A DNA stretch of 64,000 bases from a bacterium. GTDB lineage: Bacteria > Planctomycetota > SZUA-567. Made by a program: the position numbers and the translations under genes. Within the stretch, counting starts at the first letter, position 1. Each line of letters starts with the position of its first letter. Below the pieces are notes generated by a model. That model saw only the letters and a program-made list of their open reading frames with translations. It was not told the DNA's origin and did not search any database. This document shows, one piece after another, positions 25,680 through 34,817 of the stretch. The stretch is taken from positions 1-64,000 of the forward strand of contig QKCJ01000037.1 of NCBI GenBank assembly GCA_003245715.1, given 5' to 3'.

Positions 25680-27494
25680 GTGCAGGCAGATTCAGAGAAG
25701 AGCGGTATCGTCCGTGCGACGGTAAAGGTCAGTCTGATAACAATGGTAAGCCGGGTTATGGGGCTGTTGCGCGATATTGCTCTGGTTTATTTCTTTGCGC
25801 CGGTTGCCTGGGCTTTGGACTCATTTTATTTTGCTTTCACTATTCCCAACTTGTTTCGCCGTCTGCTTGGTGAGGGAGCGCTTTCGTCTGCCTTTATCCC
25901 TGAATTTGCCAGAGCGCGTGAGGAAAATGAAGATACTGTACGCTTTGCCTCTTCAGTGGTTACGCTTCTTTTTCTGTTTACTATCGGGGTGACGATAGCC
26001 GGCTCGCTGGTCTGTTTCGGGGTGCTGGAAGCCTTTGACTTTACAGAGAAAACCCGGCTTACGCTGACCTTGCTCGGCATAATGCTGCCCTTTGCGGCGC
26101 TGGTCTGTACGGGCGCGATTATGGGCGCAGTCAGCCAGAGCCTGCGGCATTTTTCGATTCCGGCCGCGCTCTCGATCCTGCTTAACCTTTGTATACTTGG
26201 GGCGCTTGGGATTATTGCCTGGCAGCACTGGCCGGTTGAGGCGGATATGACTGTCCTTGAAAAACTGCGCGCAGTGCCGTTGCAGATTCCCGCGGCTACG
26301 CTGGCGGAGCTGACGAGCTATGCCGCAATTGGTGTGCTGATTTCCGGGGCGCTGCAGATAATAGTCCTCTGGCCGGCGTTAAGCCTGTATGGCCTGACCA
26401 TTCTACCGGTCTTTGACTTTACCAACCCGAGAATAAAGACTGTTCTCAAGCATATGGGGCCGACGGCTATCGGTCTTGGCATTGTCCAGATCAATGTCCT
26501 GATTGACAACGTTATTTCCTACTGGCTCTCGGTTCACCAGGTAGGTGGTACGGCTCCTTTTGAAGGCGCGACAACATATCTCTTCCTTGGTAACCGCCTG
26601 ATGCAGCTGCCGCTTGGAATATTCGCAATTGCGGTAGCGACAACGGCCTTCCCCGCGCTTTCAACTCTTGCCGCCAAAAAAGATTTCCCCAAACTCGGCG
26701 AGACTTTTTTCTCCTCAATGAAGATGCAGCTCTTTATTCTGATGCCGGCTGCGGGTGGACTGATTATGCTCAGCAAGCCGATTGTTCAGCTTTTATATCA
26801 GGGGCAGGATATGGAGTTTGGCGCTGCGGCTGTTTACAGGACTTGCGCGGTTCTGGCGCTGCTTGCAGCGGGGTTGCCGTTTTACGGAATGCTGCAGGTT
26901 ATTACTCGCGCCTTTTATGCTGTCGGGGATTATGTCACCCCGGTCAAGGTGGCGGCGGTAATGGCGGGGCTTAATTTTGTTCTGAACCTGCTTTGCATTC
27001 ATCTGCCTGATTTATACCGCCACTGGAGCGGCACTGCGATATCCGGTCTGCCGGGGCAGATGGCGTGGGGGCAGGGGACAATAATCAATGACCCGCAGGG
27101 GCTTGCCCTTGGGGAGGCGGGGCTGGCGTTATCGACGGCGCTTTGCGCGATTATCAGCGTGGTTGTTCTTCTTGGCAAGCTTGAGAATAAACTTACCGGC
27201 AAGAGTTTTGCCGCGAAAGAATGGAAAGAAAAGCTGGATAATTTTGCTAAATTCTTCTGTGGGGCGCTGGCCAGTGGGGTTCTTCTTGGGGTTATGGTGC
27301 ATTATGTCTGCGGCAGTATGCCGTATGGACCGGAACTTGAGTTCAGGCTTGAGCGGGTGGTTGTTACTATCGCGGTTTCACTCTTCTTTTATCCGGTGAT
27401 CTGCTCGATCTGTCTTGGTAAGGAATATGAACATTTCTACAATATGTTCAGGTGGAGAAAGAAAAATGCCAAAACTGAAAATAGTAAAAATTAA
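25680..27494 (+). CDS. murJ: Lipid II flippase MurJ (MviN family)
   Basis: About 13-14 membrane segments in 604 residues, longer than E. coli MurJ (511). GTG 25680 is the likely start: AAAGGAAG lies 5 nt upstream and the protein then begins near the conserved ATVKVSLITMVSRVMGLLRD. Other hallmarks are FTIPNLFRRLLGEGALSSAF and the NRLMQLPLGIFAIAVATTAFP segment. It moves the peptidoglycan precursor lipid II across the inner membrane. The final 29 bp overlap the GNAT gene, suggesting coupling. Confidence 0.93.
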   Translation: MQADSEKSGIVRATVKVSLITMVSRVMGLLRDIALVYFFAPVAWALDSFYFAFTIPNLFRRLLGEGALSSAFIPEFARAREENEDTVRFASSVVTLLFLFTIGVTIAGSLVCFGVLEAFDFTEKTRLTLTLLGIMLPFAALVCTGAIMGAVSQSLRHFSIPAALSILLNLCILGALGIIAWQHWPVEADMTVLEKLRAVPLQIPAATLAELTSYAAIGVLISGALQIIVLWPALSLYGLTILPVFDFTNPRIKTVLKHMGPTAIGLGIVQINVLIDNVISYWLSVHQVGGTAPFEGATTYLFLGNRLMQLPLGIFAIAVATTAFPALSTLAAKKDFPKLGETFFSSMKMQLFILMPAAGGLIMLSKPIVQLLYQGQDMEFGAAAVYRTCAVLALLAAGLPFYGMLQVITRAFYAVGDYVTPVKVAAVMAGLNFVLNLLCIHLPDLYRHWSGTAISGLPGQMAWGQGTIINDPQGLALGEAGLALSTALCAIISVVVLLGKLENKLTGKSFAAKEWKEKLDNFAKFFCGALASGVLLGVMVHYVCGSMPYGPELEFRLERVVVTIAVSLFFYPVICSICLGKEYEHFYNMFRWRKKNAKTENSKN

Positions 27495-28023
27495 GTCTTC
27501 CGAACTGACTGAAGAACAATGGCTGGGCTTTGGTTCGCTGGTAAATGAAGCTTTTCCCAAAGAGGGTGTCAGCGATCAGCAACGGGTTGATTCTGCCAGA
27601 CAGAAGGTTAAGGGAGATGAGGTTTTTGTCCTTGTCTTTTCTGAAGATAATTCAAAAGAAGATGTCGTTGCCTCGGCGGTCTGCTTTAAAAGGCGTATTA
27701 TTACTTCTTGCGGGGAGTTGGATATTCTTGCCCTTGCTTCGGTTGCCGTGCGTAAGTCAATGCGAGGTCAGGGGTTGGGCGTTAAAGTCGTGCGTGAATG
27801 CTTTGGCCGGGTTGATAGCGGAGAATTTCCTGTTGCGCTTTTTCAGACAAATGTTGCGGGATTTTATACCAAGCTCGGAGCCCGTTGTATTCAGAACCGG
27901 GTCATTAATTCTCTGGGGGAAGATAAAGACGCTAACCCGTTCTGGGGCGAGAACCTGATGATTTATCCTGCCGGGTACAAGTGGCCGGACGGGGTTATTG
28001 ACCTGCTTGGCGAAGGGTACTGA
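27466..28023 (+). CDS. GNAT-family N-acetyltransferase
   Basis: 185 residues from ATG 27466, which has GGAGAAAG upstream inside the end of murJ; an earlier frame start at 27415 lacks support. The acetyl-CoA pyrophosphate-binding loop is SVAVRKSMRGQGLGVKVV, followed by the FYTKLGARC element typical of GNAT motif B. The acceptor is unknown. The 29-bp overlap with murJ suggests co-expression but not necessarily a shared pathway. Confidence 0.82.
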   Translation: MPKLKIVKIKSSELTEEQWLGFGSLVNEAFPKEGVSDQQRVDSARQKVKGDEVFVLVFSEDNSKEDVVASAVCFKRRIITSCGELDILALASVAVRKSMRGQGLGVKVVRECFGRVDSGEFPVALFQTNVAGFYTKLGARCIQNRVINSLGEDKDANPFWGENLMIYPAGYKWPDGVIDLLGEGY

Positions 28024-28176
28024 GGCGTATTTTCGGTTGGAGTTGGCTTGTAATACTAAAAATTGCGGTAAAAACTTGTATTTTTCATGGTAATTGGCGG
28101 ATTGGTCTCTATAATCTGCAGAATTGGTTATATTTCAGATAATTGTCATTATAAAGTAATTTAAAAAGGAATTGGT

Positions 28177-28923
28177 ATGCCTGAGGATGCAGTAAACCAG
28201 GATGTTCATCACCCGATTGTCAAGCAGCTTGCCGGGTACAAGAAGGAAATCATTATCGCCACCGTTGCCGTATTTGTTCTGCTTGTGCTTTACGCGGTTA
28301 TCAGCAGTTCACAGAAAGCCGCAGAGCAGAAGGCCTGGGAAGATATTTTTGTCGCGACCTATACTGCCCAGGTTCAGAAGAAGCCTCTGGCGCAGGAGCT
28401 TGAAAAGGCCATCAAAGAGAATGAAGGCGCATCAGCCATTTTTTACGCCCAGATGCTGCAGGGCAGTGCGCTGGGTGCTGACCTCTCAAAGAAAGAAGAC
28501 CTTGAGAAGGCCGCGGCTGCTTATGAGTCATTTGTGAAGAAATTCCCCGAGAGCAAGTTCATTGGGCAGGTTCGCGTTGATTATGGAACAGTACTGGCCA
28601 ATCTCGGAAAGTATGATGATGCACGCACCCAGTACCGCTTTGTTATTGATAACGGCCCGGCTTACATGGAAGGTGAAGCGCTGCTTTATTCTGCTCTGAC
28701 CCTTGAAAAAGAAGGCAAGACCAAGGAAGCTATCGCCGCTTATTCCAAGGTTGTTGAGGCTAATTCACAGACAATCCTTGGTACAATAACTGAGTACGCC
28801 ACTTTTGCCAGAGCAAGACTGCTCAAGTCTGATGCTGCTGTTGCGGTTGAGTCTGCGGCAACTGCCAAGCCGGCAACTCCTGCAGAACCGACTGCTCCGG
28901 CAAAGGTTGAAGAAAAGAAATAA
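28177..28923 (+). CDS. Membrane-anchored TPR protein, YfgM-like
   Basis: A 248-residue protein with a short cytoplasmic N-terminus, one membrane helix (EIIIATVAVFVLLVLYAVIS, about 25-44) and tetratricopeptide-like repeats on the outer side (FPESKFIGQVRVDYGTVLANL, ARTQYRFVIDNGPAYMEGEA, KEGKTKEAIAAYSKV). The C-terminus is a low-complexity Ala/Pro/Glu/Lys tail. YfgM proteins associate with the Sec translocon or outer-membrane assembly factors. It is monocistronic. A perfect TATAAT at 28110-28115 lies upstream with no clear -35. Confidence 0.75.
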   Translation: MPEDAVNQDVHHPIVKQLAGYKKEIIIATVAVFVLLVLYAVISSSQKAAEQKAWEDIFVATYTAQVQKKPLAQELEKAIKENEGASAIFYAQMLQGSALGADLSKKEDLEKAAAAYESFVKKFPESKFIGQVRVDYGTVLANLGKYDDARTQYRFVIDNGPAYMEGEALLYSALTLEKEGKTKEAIAAYSKVVEANSQTILGTITEYATFARARLLKSDAAVAVESAATAKPATPAEPTAPAKVEEKK

Positions 28924-29052
28924 AAGTCTCTGGCAAAAACCTGCTCAAGTAGGGCGGGAGTGGTAATAATCATCAAAGCTCTCAAGCGAGGCTGCCGATA
29001 AATAAGTTATAATTTTATCTGCGGTTATATTAAGAGAGCAAAAGGAATAAAG

Positions 29053-29637
29053 ATGCGTAAAGCAAAGATCGAGAGAAAAACAGCCGAGACCGAGATTAAA
29101 CTCTCGCTCAATCTTGACGGGAGCGGGCAGTCTGAGATTGTCACCGGGGTAGGCTTTTTCGACCATATGCTGACGCTGCTCTGCCGGCATGCGCTCTTTG
29201 ACATTACTCTGCGTGCCAAGGGTGATATTGATGTTGATGCGCATCACACGGTGGAAGATGTGGGGATTTGCCTTGGCAAGTGCCTGCTTGAAGCTGCCGG
29301 GGACAAGAAGGGTATCTGCCGTTACGGTTCGATGCTGTTGCCGATGGATGAAGCTTTGGTGCAGGTGGCGCTTGATTTCTCAGGCCGGCCGGTACTGGTT
29401 TATAACGCTTCCATTCCTGCTGCGAAGGTCGGCGAATTTGATACCTGTCTGGGCGCGGAGTTTATGCGCGCGTTTTGTCTTAATGCCGGAATAAACATGC
29501 ACGTTGACCTTATCCGTGGCGATGATCCGCACCACTGTCTTGAAGCGGTATTTAAAGGAACAGGTCGCGCACTCCGGGCGGCGCTCAGTAACGACAGCCG
29601 CGAGAAGGGTATCCCCTCAAGTAAAGGCGTCCTGTAA
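29053..29637 (+). CDS. hisB: Imidazoleglycerol-phosphate dehydratase
   Basis: 194 residues, the usual length of the monofunctional enzyme. Two manganese-binding repeats are visible: FFDHMLTLLCRHA with DAHHTVEDVG (about 72-81), and later DPHHCLEAVFKGTGRALR. It catalyses the sixth step of histidine synthesis. AAAGGAA precedes the ATG. No other his gene is nearby, so the pathway is scattered. A bidirectional terminator follows. Confidence 0.96.
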   Translation: MRKAKIERKTAETEIKLSLNLDGSGQSEIVTGVGFFDHMLTLLCRHALFDITLRAKGDIDVDAHHTVEDVGICLGKCLLEAAGDKKGICRYGSMLLPMDEALVQVALDFSGRPVLVYNASIPAAKVGEFDTCLGAEFMRAFCLNAGINMHVDLIRGDDPHHCLEAVFKGTGRALRAALSNDSREKGIPSSKGVL

Positions 29638-29703
29638 TAAACTGCGGAGTCATTAATCTATGACGCGCCGGATTTTTGCGGGTGCTGAAAAGAAAATCAA
29701 TAT

Positions 29704-29735
29704 AAAAGGCGAAGCCGGAAATGGCCTCGCCTTTT
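29704..29735. terminator. Bidirectional rho-independent terminator between hisB and the sugar operon
   Basis: AAAAGGCGA pairs with TCGCCTTTT, plus GCC/GGC inside, around a 6-nt loop (29704-29716 with 29723-29735), with A and T runs built into the stem ends. Confidence 0.9.
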
Positions 29736-29763
29736 ATTAATGTATTGTGTAATTTTCGGGTGT

Positions 29764-30702
29764 TTACCGGATCTTGTCGCCGTGGCCGATTTCCTTGAGC
29801 AGCTCCATGAAACGCTTGCCGTAATCGACATAAGTGCGGTAACGCACATCGTCCTCGCTCTCGGTTCCTTCTTCATGGAAGACTGCGCCCATGTGCGGCT
29901 CCATTGAGATTCCGCCGTCATAACCGTTATCAAGCATGTCCTTGACGATCTTTTTAACGTCACCATTACCCTCGCCCGCCCAGACAAAATCATGACCAGA
30001 AGGGAAGACACTGCCAACCTCATGTGATGTCTCACCTCTGGCGTCCTTGATATGGATGTAGGCGACATGGTCTTTGACGTTTGAGTAGAATTCCCATGCA
30101 CTCTGCAGAGGAAGCGGCTTGGTGTAGACTCCCTTGCCCATATCTGCCGAGAAGGGAGGGTTGCCTGTATCAAAGACAAGCTTCAGCCCCTTGACTGTTT
30201 CTACAAGTTTGAGCGCATTCTGCCAGCACATTCCGCCATAGGTCATGCAGTTTTCATGTACCGGCAGGATGCCCGCATCAAGAAACATCGGCACGATTTC
30301 ATTGAGGCGTTTGGCGCGTTCTTCAAACATCTGCTCATTGTCTGGCAGTGCGATCCAGGTCTGTGGATCACGCCGGACTGCGTAGCTCATGATGCGAACC
30401 ATCTTGCAGCCAAGTTTCTGCATGCGCGGGATGGAAATTTTAACTTCATTCAGTGTTTCTTCAAATGGCGCCGCGATGTCCTTGCCCCAGTTGGTGATTC
30501 CTGAGCCAAAACAGTTGATGCTTACGCCGCTGCCCTCAAGTGCGGCGCAGACTTTCTCAAAATCGCCGTCACTGATTTTAGCCAGGTCTCCGCCAAAGCC
30601 GGTGTTGCGCAGTTCAATATTCTTCCAGCCAAGTTCCTTGGTGGCCTTGATCTGGATATTTATATCCGGGTTAGCTTCATCAGCAAATCCTGTGAGGTAC
30701 AT
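29764..30702 (-). CDS. Sugar phosphate isomerase/epimerase (xylose isomerase-like TIM barrel)
   Basis: A 312-residue AP-endonuclease-2-like TIM barrel. Metal ligands are expected at Glu in PVHENCM, Asp in LVFDTGNPP, His in YIHIKDARGE and Glu in ISMEPHMGA. It is the third gene of a minus-strand operon with a Gfo/Idh/MocA oxidoreductase and a second isomerase, 70 bp after the oxidoreductase. These families work together on inositols, 3-keto-sugars or unusual hexoses; the actual substrate is not evident. No signal peptide. Confidence 0.85.
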   Translation of the reverse strand: MYLTGFADEANPDINIQIKATKELGWKNIELRNTGFGGDLAKISDGDFEKVCAALEGSGVSINCFGSGITNWGKDIAAPFEETLNEVKISIPRMQKLGCKMVRIMSYAVRRDPQTWIALPDNEQMFEERAKRLNEIVPMFLDAGILPVHENCMTYGGMCWQNALKLVETVKGLKLVFDTGNPPFSADMGKGVYTKPLPLQSAWEFYSNVKDHVAYIHIKDARGETSHEVGSVFPSGHDFVWAGEGNGDVKKIVKDMLDNGYDGGISMEPHMGAVFHEEGTESEDDVRYRTYVDYGKRFMELLKEIGHGDKIR

Positions 30703-30772
30703 TTTTTCTCCTTTTTATTATTTCCGCAGTGTCTTCTGAAAATATTTTCATTCAACCCGCCGGGTAATTTAC

Positions 30773-31936
30773 TCAGACGGTTGAAGAGTTTGAGAGATCC
30801 GCAACCACCGAAGCGTTCTTGTCTTTGGTGTTGGTAGAGTTTTTGATCTTCTCCTGCAGGATCTCATAGAACTTGTTCTCGTCAATTGGGGTCTCTGCCC
30901 AGTCGTCAGTCCAGCCTGAGAGAAGCATTAGGTTGCCAAGGGTCAGGCCGTTGATGCCTTCTTCACCAAGAGCAATAAGTTTCTCGTCTTTGATGATGGC
31001 GTTGGCAAAGTTCTGGTGGACTTCCTGATGGCCAAAGCCGCCTTCTGACTTGAGGGGGATATCGATATTCCAGACGTCTGGCTTGTCAAATCCGCCCTTG
31101 CAGGTCTTGAGGTGTTCGTCAGTTGGTTCTTCGTTGCGGGTGAAGGTGATCTTGCCGCCTTCAAGAACCAGCTTGCCGCGGGTACCGCAGATCTCAAGGC
31201 GGTTGGTTCCGGGGGCTTCGCCGGTAGTGGTGATGAAGACGCCGGTAGCGCCGTTTTCGTATTCCATGTAGGTTGTTACATCATCTTCAACCTCGATGTC
31301 GTGGAACTTGCCAAAGCCGCAGAAAGCGCGGACGCGTTTTGGCATACCGAAGAACCACTGCCAGAGGTCAAGCTGGTGCGGACACTGGTTGATGAGTACG
31401 CCGCCGCCTTCGCCTTCCCAGGTTGCGCGCCAGCCGCCTGAGTTGTAGTAATTCTGGGTTCGGTACCAGTCGGTGATGATCCAGCTCATGCGGCGCAGGG
31501 TTCCAAGTTCACCCTTGTCGATAAGATCCTTGACCTTCTGGTGGGCAGGGTGCGGACGCTGGTTGAACATCATTGCAAAGAGCTTCTCATGGCCTTTGGC
31601 CGCTTCATACATCTCGCGCACCTGGCGGGTGTAAACACCGGCCGGTTTTTCGCAGAGTGCGTGCAGTCCGGTATCAAGGGCTTTGAGGGTCATTTCCGGG
31701 TGGTCGTAGTGCGGGGTGGCGATATAAACGGCGTCAATCTCGCCGGATTTGAGCATTTCGTCGTAGCTGTCAAACATCTTTGCTTCAGGATGATCTTCCT
31801 TGGCCTTTTTCAGGCGCTCGGGGTTTGTGTCGCAGATTGCGGTAATGACAATCTCTTTAATCTTGTCACGAACCAGGCATGAGTCTGATGTACCCATATT
31901 ACCGTAACCGACAACACCGTAACGAACTTTTTCCAT
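30773..31936 (-). CDS. Gfo/Idh/MocA-family NAD(P)-dependent oxidoreductase
   Basis: 387 residues. The Rossmann motif is YGVVGYGNMGTSDSC at the N-terminus, VYIATPHYDHPEM follows, and the catalytic Lys is in HALCEKPAGVYTRQV (about residue 97). The C-terminal alpha/beta substrate domain contains GGGVLINQCPHQLDLWQWFFG with the conserved Asp-His-type dyad region. It is predicted to oxidise or reduce a cyclic polyol or sugar in the cytoplasm. It is central in the operon, flanked by two TIM-barrel isomerases, 30 bp after the first. Confidence 0.9.
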   Translation of the reverse strand: MEKVRYGVVGYGNMGTSDSCLVRDKIKEIVITAICDTNPERLKKAKEDHPEAKMFDSYDEMLKSGEIDAVYIATPHYDHPEMTLKALDTGLHALCEKPAGVYTRQVREMYEAAKGHEKLFAMMFNQRPHPAHQKVKDLIDKGELGTLRRMSWIITDWYRTQNYYNSGGWRATWEGEGGGVLINQCPHQLDLWQWFFGMPKRVRAFCGFGKFHDIEVEDDVTTYMEYENGATGVFITTTGEAPGTNRLEICGTRGKLVLEGGKITFTRNEEPTDEHLKTCKGGFDKPDVWNIDIPLKSEGGFGHQEVHQNFANAIIKDEKLIALGEEGINGLTLGNLMLLSGWTDDWAETPIDENKFYEILQEKIKNSTNTKDKNASVVADLSNSSTV

Positions 31937-31966
31937 GATAAATCCTTATTGATTATGAAGTAAAAA

Positions 31967-32767
31967 TTATAGGCCGAATTTTGAGTTAAGATAATTGAAG
32001 CTTGACTTGAGGCAGTCAAACGGGTCGCGCGGGCAGACATCATGCTCGATGCAGTACCATTTTACGCCCATCTCCTCGCAGACCGGGATAATATCTTCCC
32101 AAGGCATGTTACCCTCACCAATCGGGGCAATGCCGTTAGGATTCTTCTCATCATAGTAGAATGCCTTGTCCTTGAGATGGATAACGCTTACACGGTTGGG
32201 GCAGCGGCGGATGTGCGTAATCGGTGATTCACCGCCATGCCAGACCCAGAAGAGGTCAGCTTCGATCTTCAGATCGTCGCCGCCTTCATCAATAAGGATG
32301 TCATACAGGCGCGGGCCGCCAAGCTCGGGGCGGAAAAACTCGTGCGCGTGGTTGTGGTGACCGAACATGATGCCGGCTGCCTTGAATTTGGCGATTGGTT
32401 CCTTGGCGTCGGCGAGGAATTTGCGGTAGCCTTCAATTGTCTGCGGATATGGCTCAGTTCCGAAAAGTCCGCCAAAAGCGGCATAATCACAGCCAAGATC
32501 CTTGTGGAGCTGGATTTCTTCATCTGTCTTGTTGATAAGGTCGAGGACATTGCGGTGGGTTGCAATGCACTTGATATTATTGGCGTCGAGGATCTCTTTT
32601 ATTCCTTTTGCATCAATCAGGCCATCATTGAGGCAGCCGACCGCTGAAATTTGAACTGCCGTGTAGCCCATTGCGGCGATTTTTTCGATAGTGGTTTTGA
32701 AATCTTCAGGGGTTTTAGTGAATTCCCGAACGGTAAACATCTGTACTGCAAGTTTAGTGCTGGCCAT
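31967..32767 (-). CDS. Sugar phosphate isomerase/epimerase (xylose isomerase-like TIM barrel)
   Basis: ATG 32767 is preferred (266 residues), since GGAG lies 6 nt upstream; an earlier ATG at 32779 overlaps that site. The TIM barrel shows KLAVQMFTVREF, MFGHHNHAHEFFR, DLKIEADLFWVWHGG and VSVIHLKDKAF, giving the metal-binding Glu/Asp/His set. It heads the three-gene operon. IolE/IolI-type isomerases are the nearest familiar roles, but 3-keto-sugar enzymes fit equally well. Confidence 0.86.
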   Translation of the reverse strand: MASTKLAVQMFTVREFTKTPEDFKTTIEKIAAMGYTAVQISAVGCLNDGLIDAKGIKEILDANNIKCIATHRNVLDLINKTDEEIQLHKDLGCDYAAFGGLFGTEPYPQTIEGYRKFLADAKEPIAKFKAAGIMFGHHNHAHEFFRPELGGPRLYDILIDEGGDDLKIEADLFWVWHGGESPITHIRRCPNRVSVIHLKDKAFYYDEKNPNGIAPIGEGNMPWEDIIPVCEEMGVKWYCIEHDVCPRDPFDCLKSSFNYLNSKFGL

Positions 32768-32960
32768 GGGTTTCTCCATAAGGTCACAAAAAATACGAGT
32801 TAAAGTTAAAGCTCAACATTGTGCGAATTGTACCATACTATCACAGCAGAGCTATTTTTTTTGTTTTAACCCGATGAGCATATCTTTGCACGATTTGAGC
32901 ATACTCCTTTTTTATGTCCGTAGGTCTTGAGTTCAATTTGAAATCAGCCATAATGTAGAT

Positions 32961-32989
32961 TTGAACGCTTTGCCGAGGTTTTATACATT
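32961..32989 (+). promoter_or_regulatory. Putative promoter of the AEC transporter gene
   Basis: TTGAAC (32961-32966) and TACATT (32984-32989) are 17 bp apart, 15 bp before the ATG, leaving a very short leader. Confidence 0.4.
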
Positions 32990-33004
32990 AAGGTAAGTTT
33001 TGTC

Positions 33005-33994
33005 ATGGATATTGATAAGATAGTAAACATTCTGGAGATCTGTCTGCCGGTTTTCGGCATGATCGCGATGGGAAAGATCTTTCAGCTCAAGGGGATTATG
33101 CAGCAGGTGCATCGCGAGTTTGTAAACAAGCTTGTGTATTACTTTTGTCTGCCGGCTTTGGTCTTTGTAAATGTGGCGGGGCAGGATCCTTCGATGTTTC
33201 ATGATCCGGCACTTTTAGCAGGCGCGATATTGCCGACTCTTGGCATAACGGTTGTTTTTCTTATAATAGCAAAAATAACCGGGATGAAGGGGGGCTTTGC
33301 GGCTGCCTTTATTTTCGGGGCTTTCTATGCTAACTCTGCCTATATGGGTTTCCCGATTGCAGAGGAAGCGTTTGGCAAGGAAGGTCTTGGGGTGGCTGCG
33401 ATCATCAACGCGATGTGTATTCCGTCGTTTATGATTATTGCATTTGTCATTATCGGGTATTACGGCGCGGGCGACAGGGTGGAGAGTTTTGCATCCCGCC
33501 TGAAAAAAATAATTTTGAATCCTTTTATACTTGCTTGCATTGTCGGTGGAATTGTAGCATATATAACCAGTGAAGTTAAAGGACCTGGCGGTGAGATCGG
33601 GCTGCCGGGATTTGTCATCAGTATCTGCGGCATCATCAGATCATTCCTGACACTGGTAGCGAAGATGGGGTTGCCGCTGGCGCTTCTGGCAATTGGGGGA
33701 GTGCTGCATCTTGGTACGATAAAACGGAGTCTGGCGGCGCTTGGGGCGGATATCTTCGGCAAGCTGATATTGGTGCCGACTTTTACGTTGCTGGTGTATG
33801 CGTTTTTATTTCCGCAGACGAGTCCGACGGCGGCGGCGGTTGCGGTGCTGATTCATGCCATGCCCAATGCGGTTGTGAGTTATGTGATTGCCTGCCAGAT
33901 TGGTGTGGATGAAGGGTTTGTTTCGGCGCAGCTGGTGCTCAGTACGGTTCTTTCTGCGATAACAATTCCGGTTTGGATTTATATATTGATGTAG
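33005..33994 (+). CDS. AEC-family permease (auxin efflux carrier-like)
   Basis: A 329-residue membrane protein with about ten segments, in the inverted 5+5 arrangement of the AEC family: ICLPVFGMIAMGKIF at the start, YANSAYMGFPIAEEAFG with the conserved Asn-Pro-type region in the middle, and SYVIACQIGVDEGFVSAQLVLSTVLS near the end. Bacterial members move malate, malonate or other organic anions. Neighbours do not reveal its substrate. It is 44 bp before the TPR protein on the same strand and may be co-transcribed with it and nadB. Confidence 0.87.
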   Translation: MDIDKIVNILEICLPVFGMIAMGKIFQLKGIMQQVHREFVNKLVYYFCLPALVFVNVAGQDPSMFHDPALLAGAILPTLGITVVFLIIAKITGMKGGFAAAFIFGAFYANSAYMGFPIAEEAFGKEGLGVAAIINAMCIPSFMIIAFVIIGYYGAGDRVESFASRLKKIILNPFILACIVGGIVAYITSEVKGPGGEIGLPGFVISICGIIRSFLTLVAKMGLPLALLAIGGVLHLGTIKRSLAALGADIFGKLILVPTFTLLVYAFLFPQTSPTAAAVAVLIHAMPNAVVSYVIACQIGVDEGFVSAQLVLSTVLSAITIPVWIYILM

Positions 33995-34038
33995 ATGTCC
34001 TGAGACTTTTATACTTTTATGGCGTTGCGGGGAAGAAA

Positions 34039-34797
34039 ATGACATATATAAAAGGTCTGTGTTTACTGGTGTTTTCAGTTGCCGTGTTCTGCGGTGTTCG
34101 GGCTGGGGAAGAGGCCACTGACACTGCTGATGGCGTAAGCAAGCGTACGGTGCGCCAGATTCTTATTGAGAATGCTGGTGTTGGTACTGAGCTGCACGAG
34201 CGTATTGAGCAGGTTGGCAGGATGGTCTCGGATAATGAGACCGCCCGGGCGATGCGTGAGATCGACCTCCTTCTGGCTGAGTATAAAAAACTCATGGCAG
34301 AGAATGGCAAGGTTTATATCAGCGTTTCCTCTGATGCGCAGTTTATTGATTACGTCCGCAAAAACCGCAAGAAAGACGTTGTCCGGGTTGCCTGGGGTTT
34401 GCAGAAGTTATTATTCTCAAAGGCGTTTATCCTTGCTGAGGAAAAACCGCAGCAGGCATTGCCGGTTCTTGATGAACTGCTTGTATACGCGCCTTACTCA
34501 AGTGACGCTTACTGCGAGCGTGGTTATCTTTACAGCCTTTTAAAGCAGCCGCAGCAGGCGCTTGACAGTTACAAAAACGCGCTGGAACTTTCAGAAAAAT
34601 TTTCCAGTGAAAAGCATAGCCGCGGCATTGCCCTGCGAGGTTTGGGGTATGCCTACACTGCTCTTGGACAGTACGATAAGGCTAAAGACGCATTTAAAAA
34701 ATCACTAGAGGTTGATAGCAATAATCAGATCGCGCTTGACGGCCTTAAATACATCAGTGATATGGAAAGCCGTAAAGGCGAAAAAGTCAGTCAGTAA
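34039..34797 (+). CDS. Secreted TPR-repeat protein
   Basis: 252 residues from ATG 34039, which has GGGGAAG just upstream; the frame is open from 33973. A signal peptide (MTYIKGLCLLVFSVAVFCGVRAG) is followed by a helical region and at least two tetratricopeptide repeats (AYCERGYLYSLLKQPQQALDS and GLGYAYTALGQYDKAKDAFK). It should be a periplasmic scaffold. nadB starts 20 bp after its stop, but no functional link is apparent. Confidence 0.78.
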   Translation: MTYIKGLCLLVFSVAVFCGVRAGEEATDTADGVSKRTVRQILIENAGVGTELHERIEQVGRMVSDNETARAMREIDLLLAEYKKLMAENGKVYISVSSDAQFIDYVRKNRKKDVVRVAWGLQKLLFSKAFILAEEKPQQALPVLDELLVYAPYSSDAYCERGYLYSLLKQPQQALDSYKNALELSEKFSSEKHSRGIALRGLGYAYTALGQYDKAKDAFKKSLEVDSNNQIALDGLKYISDMESRKGEKVSQ

Positions 34798-34817
34798 ATT
34801 TAACAAGGTTTTATATA

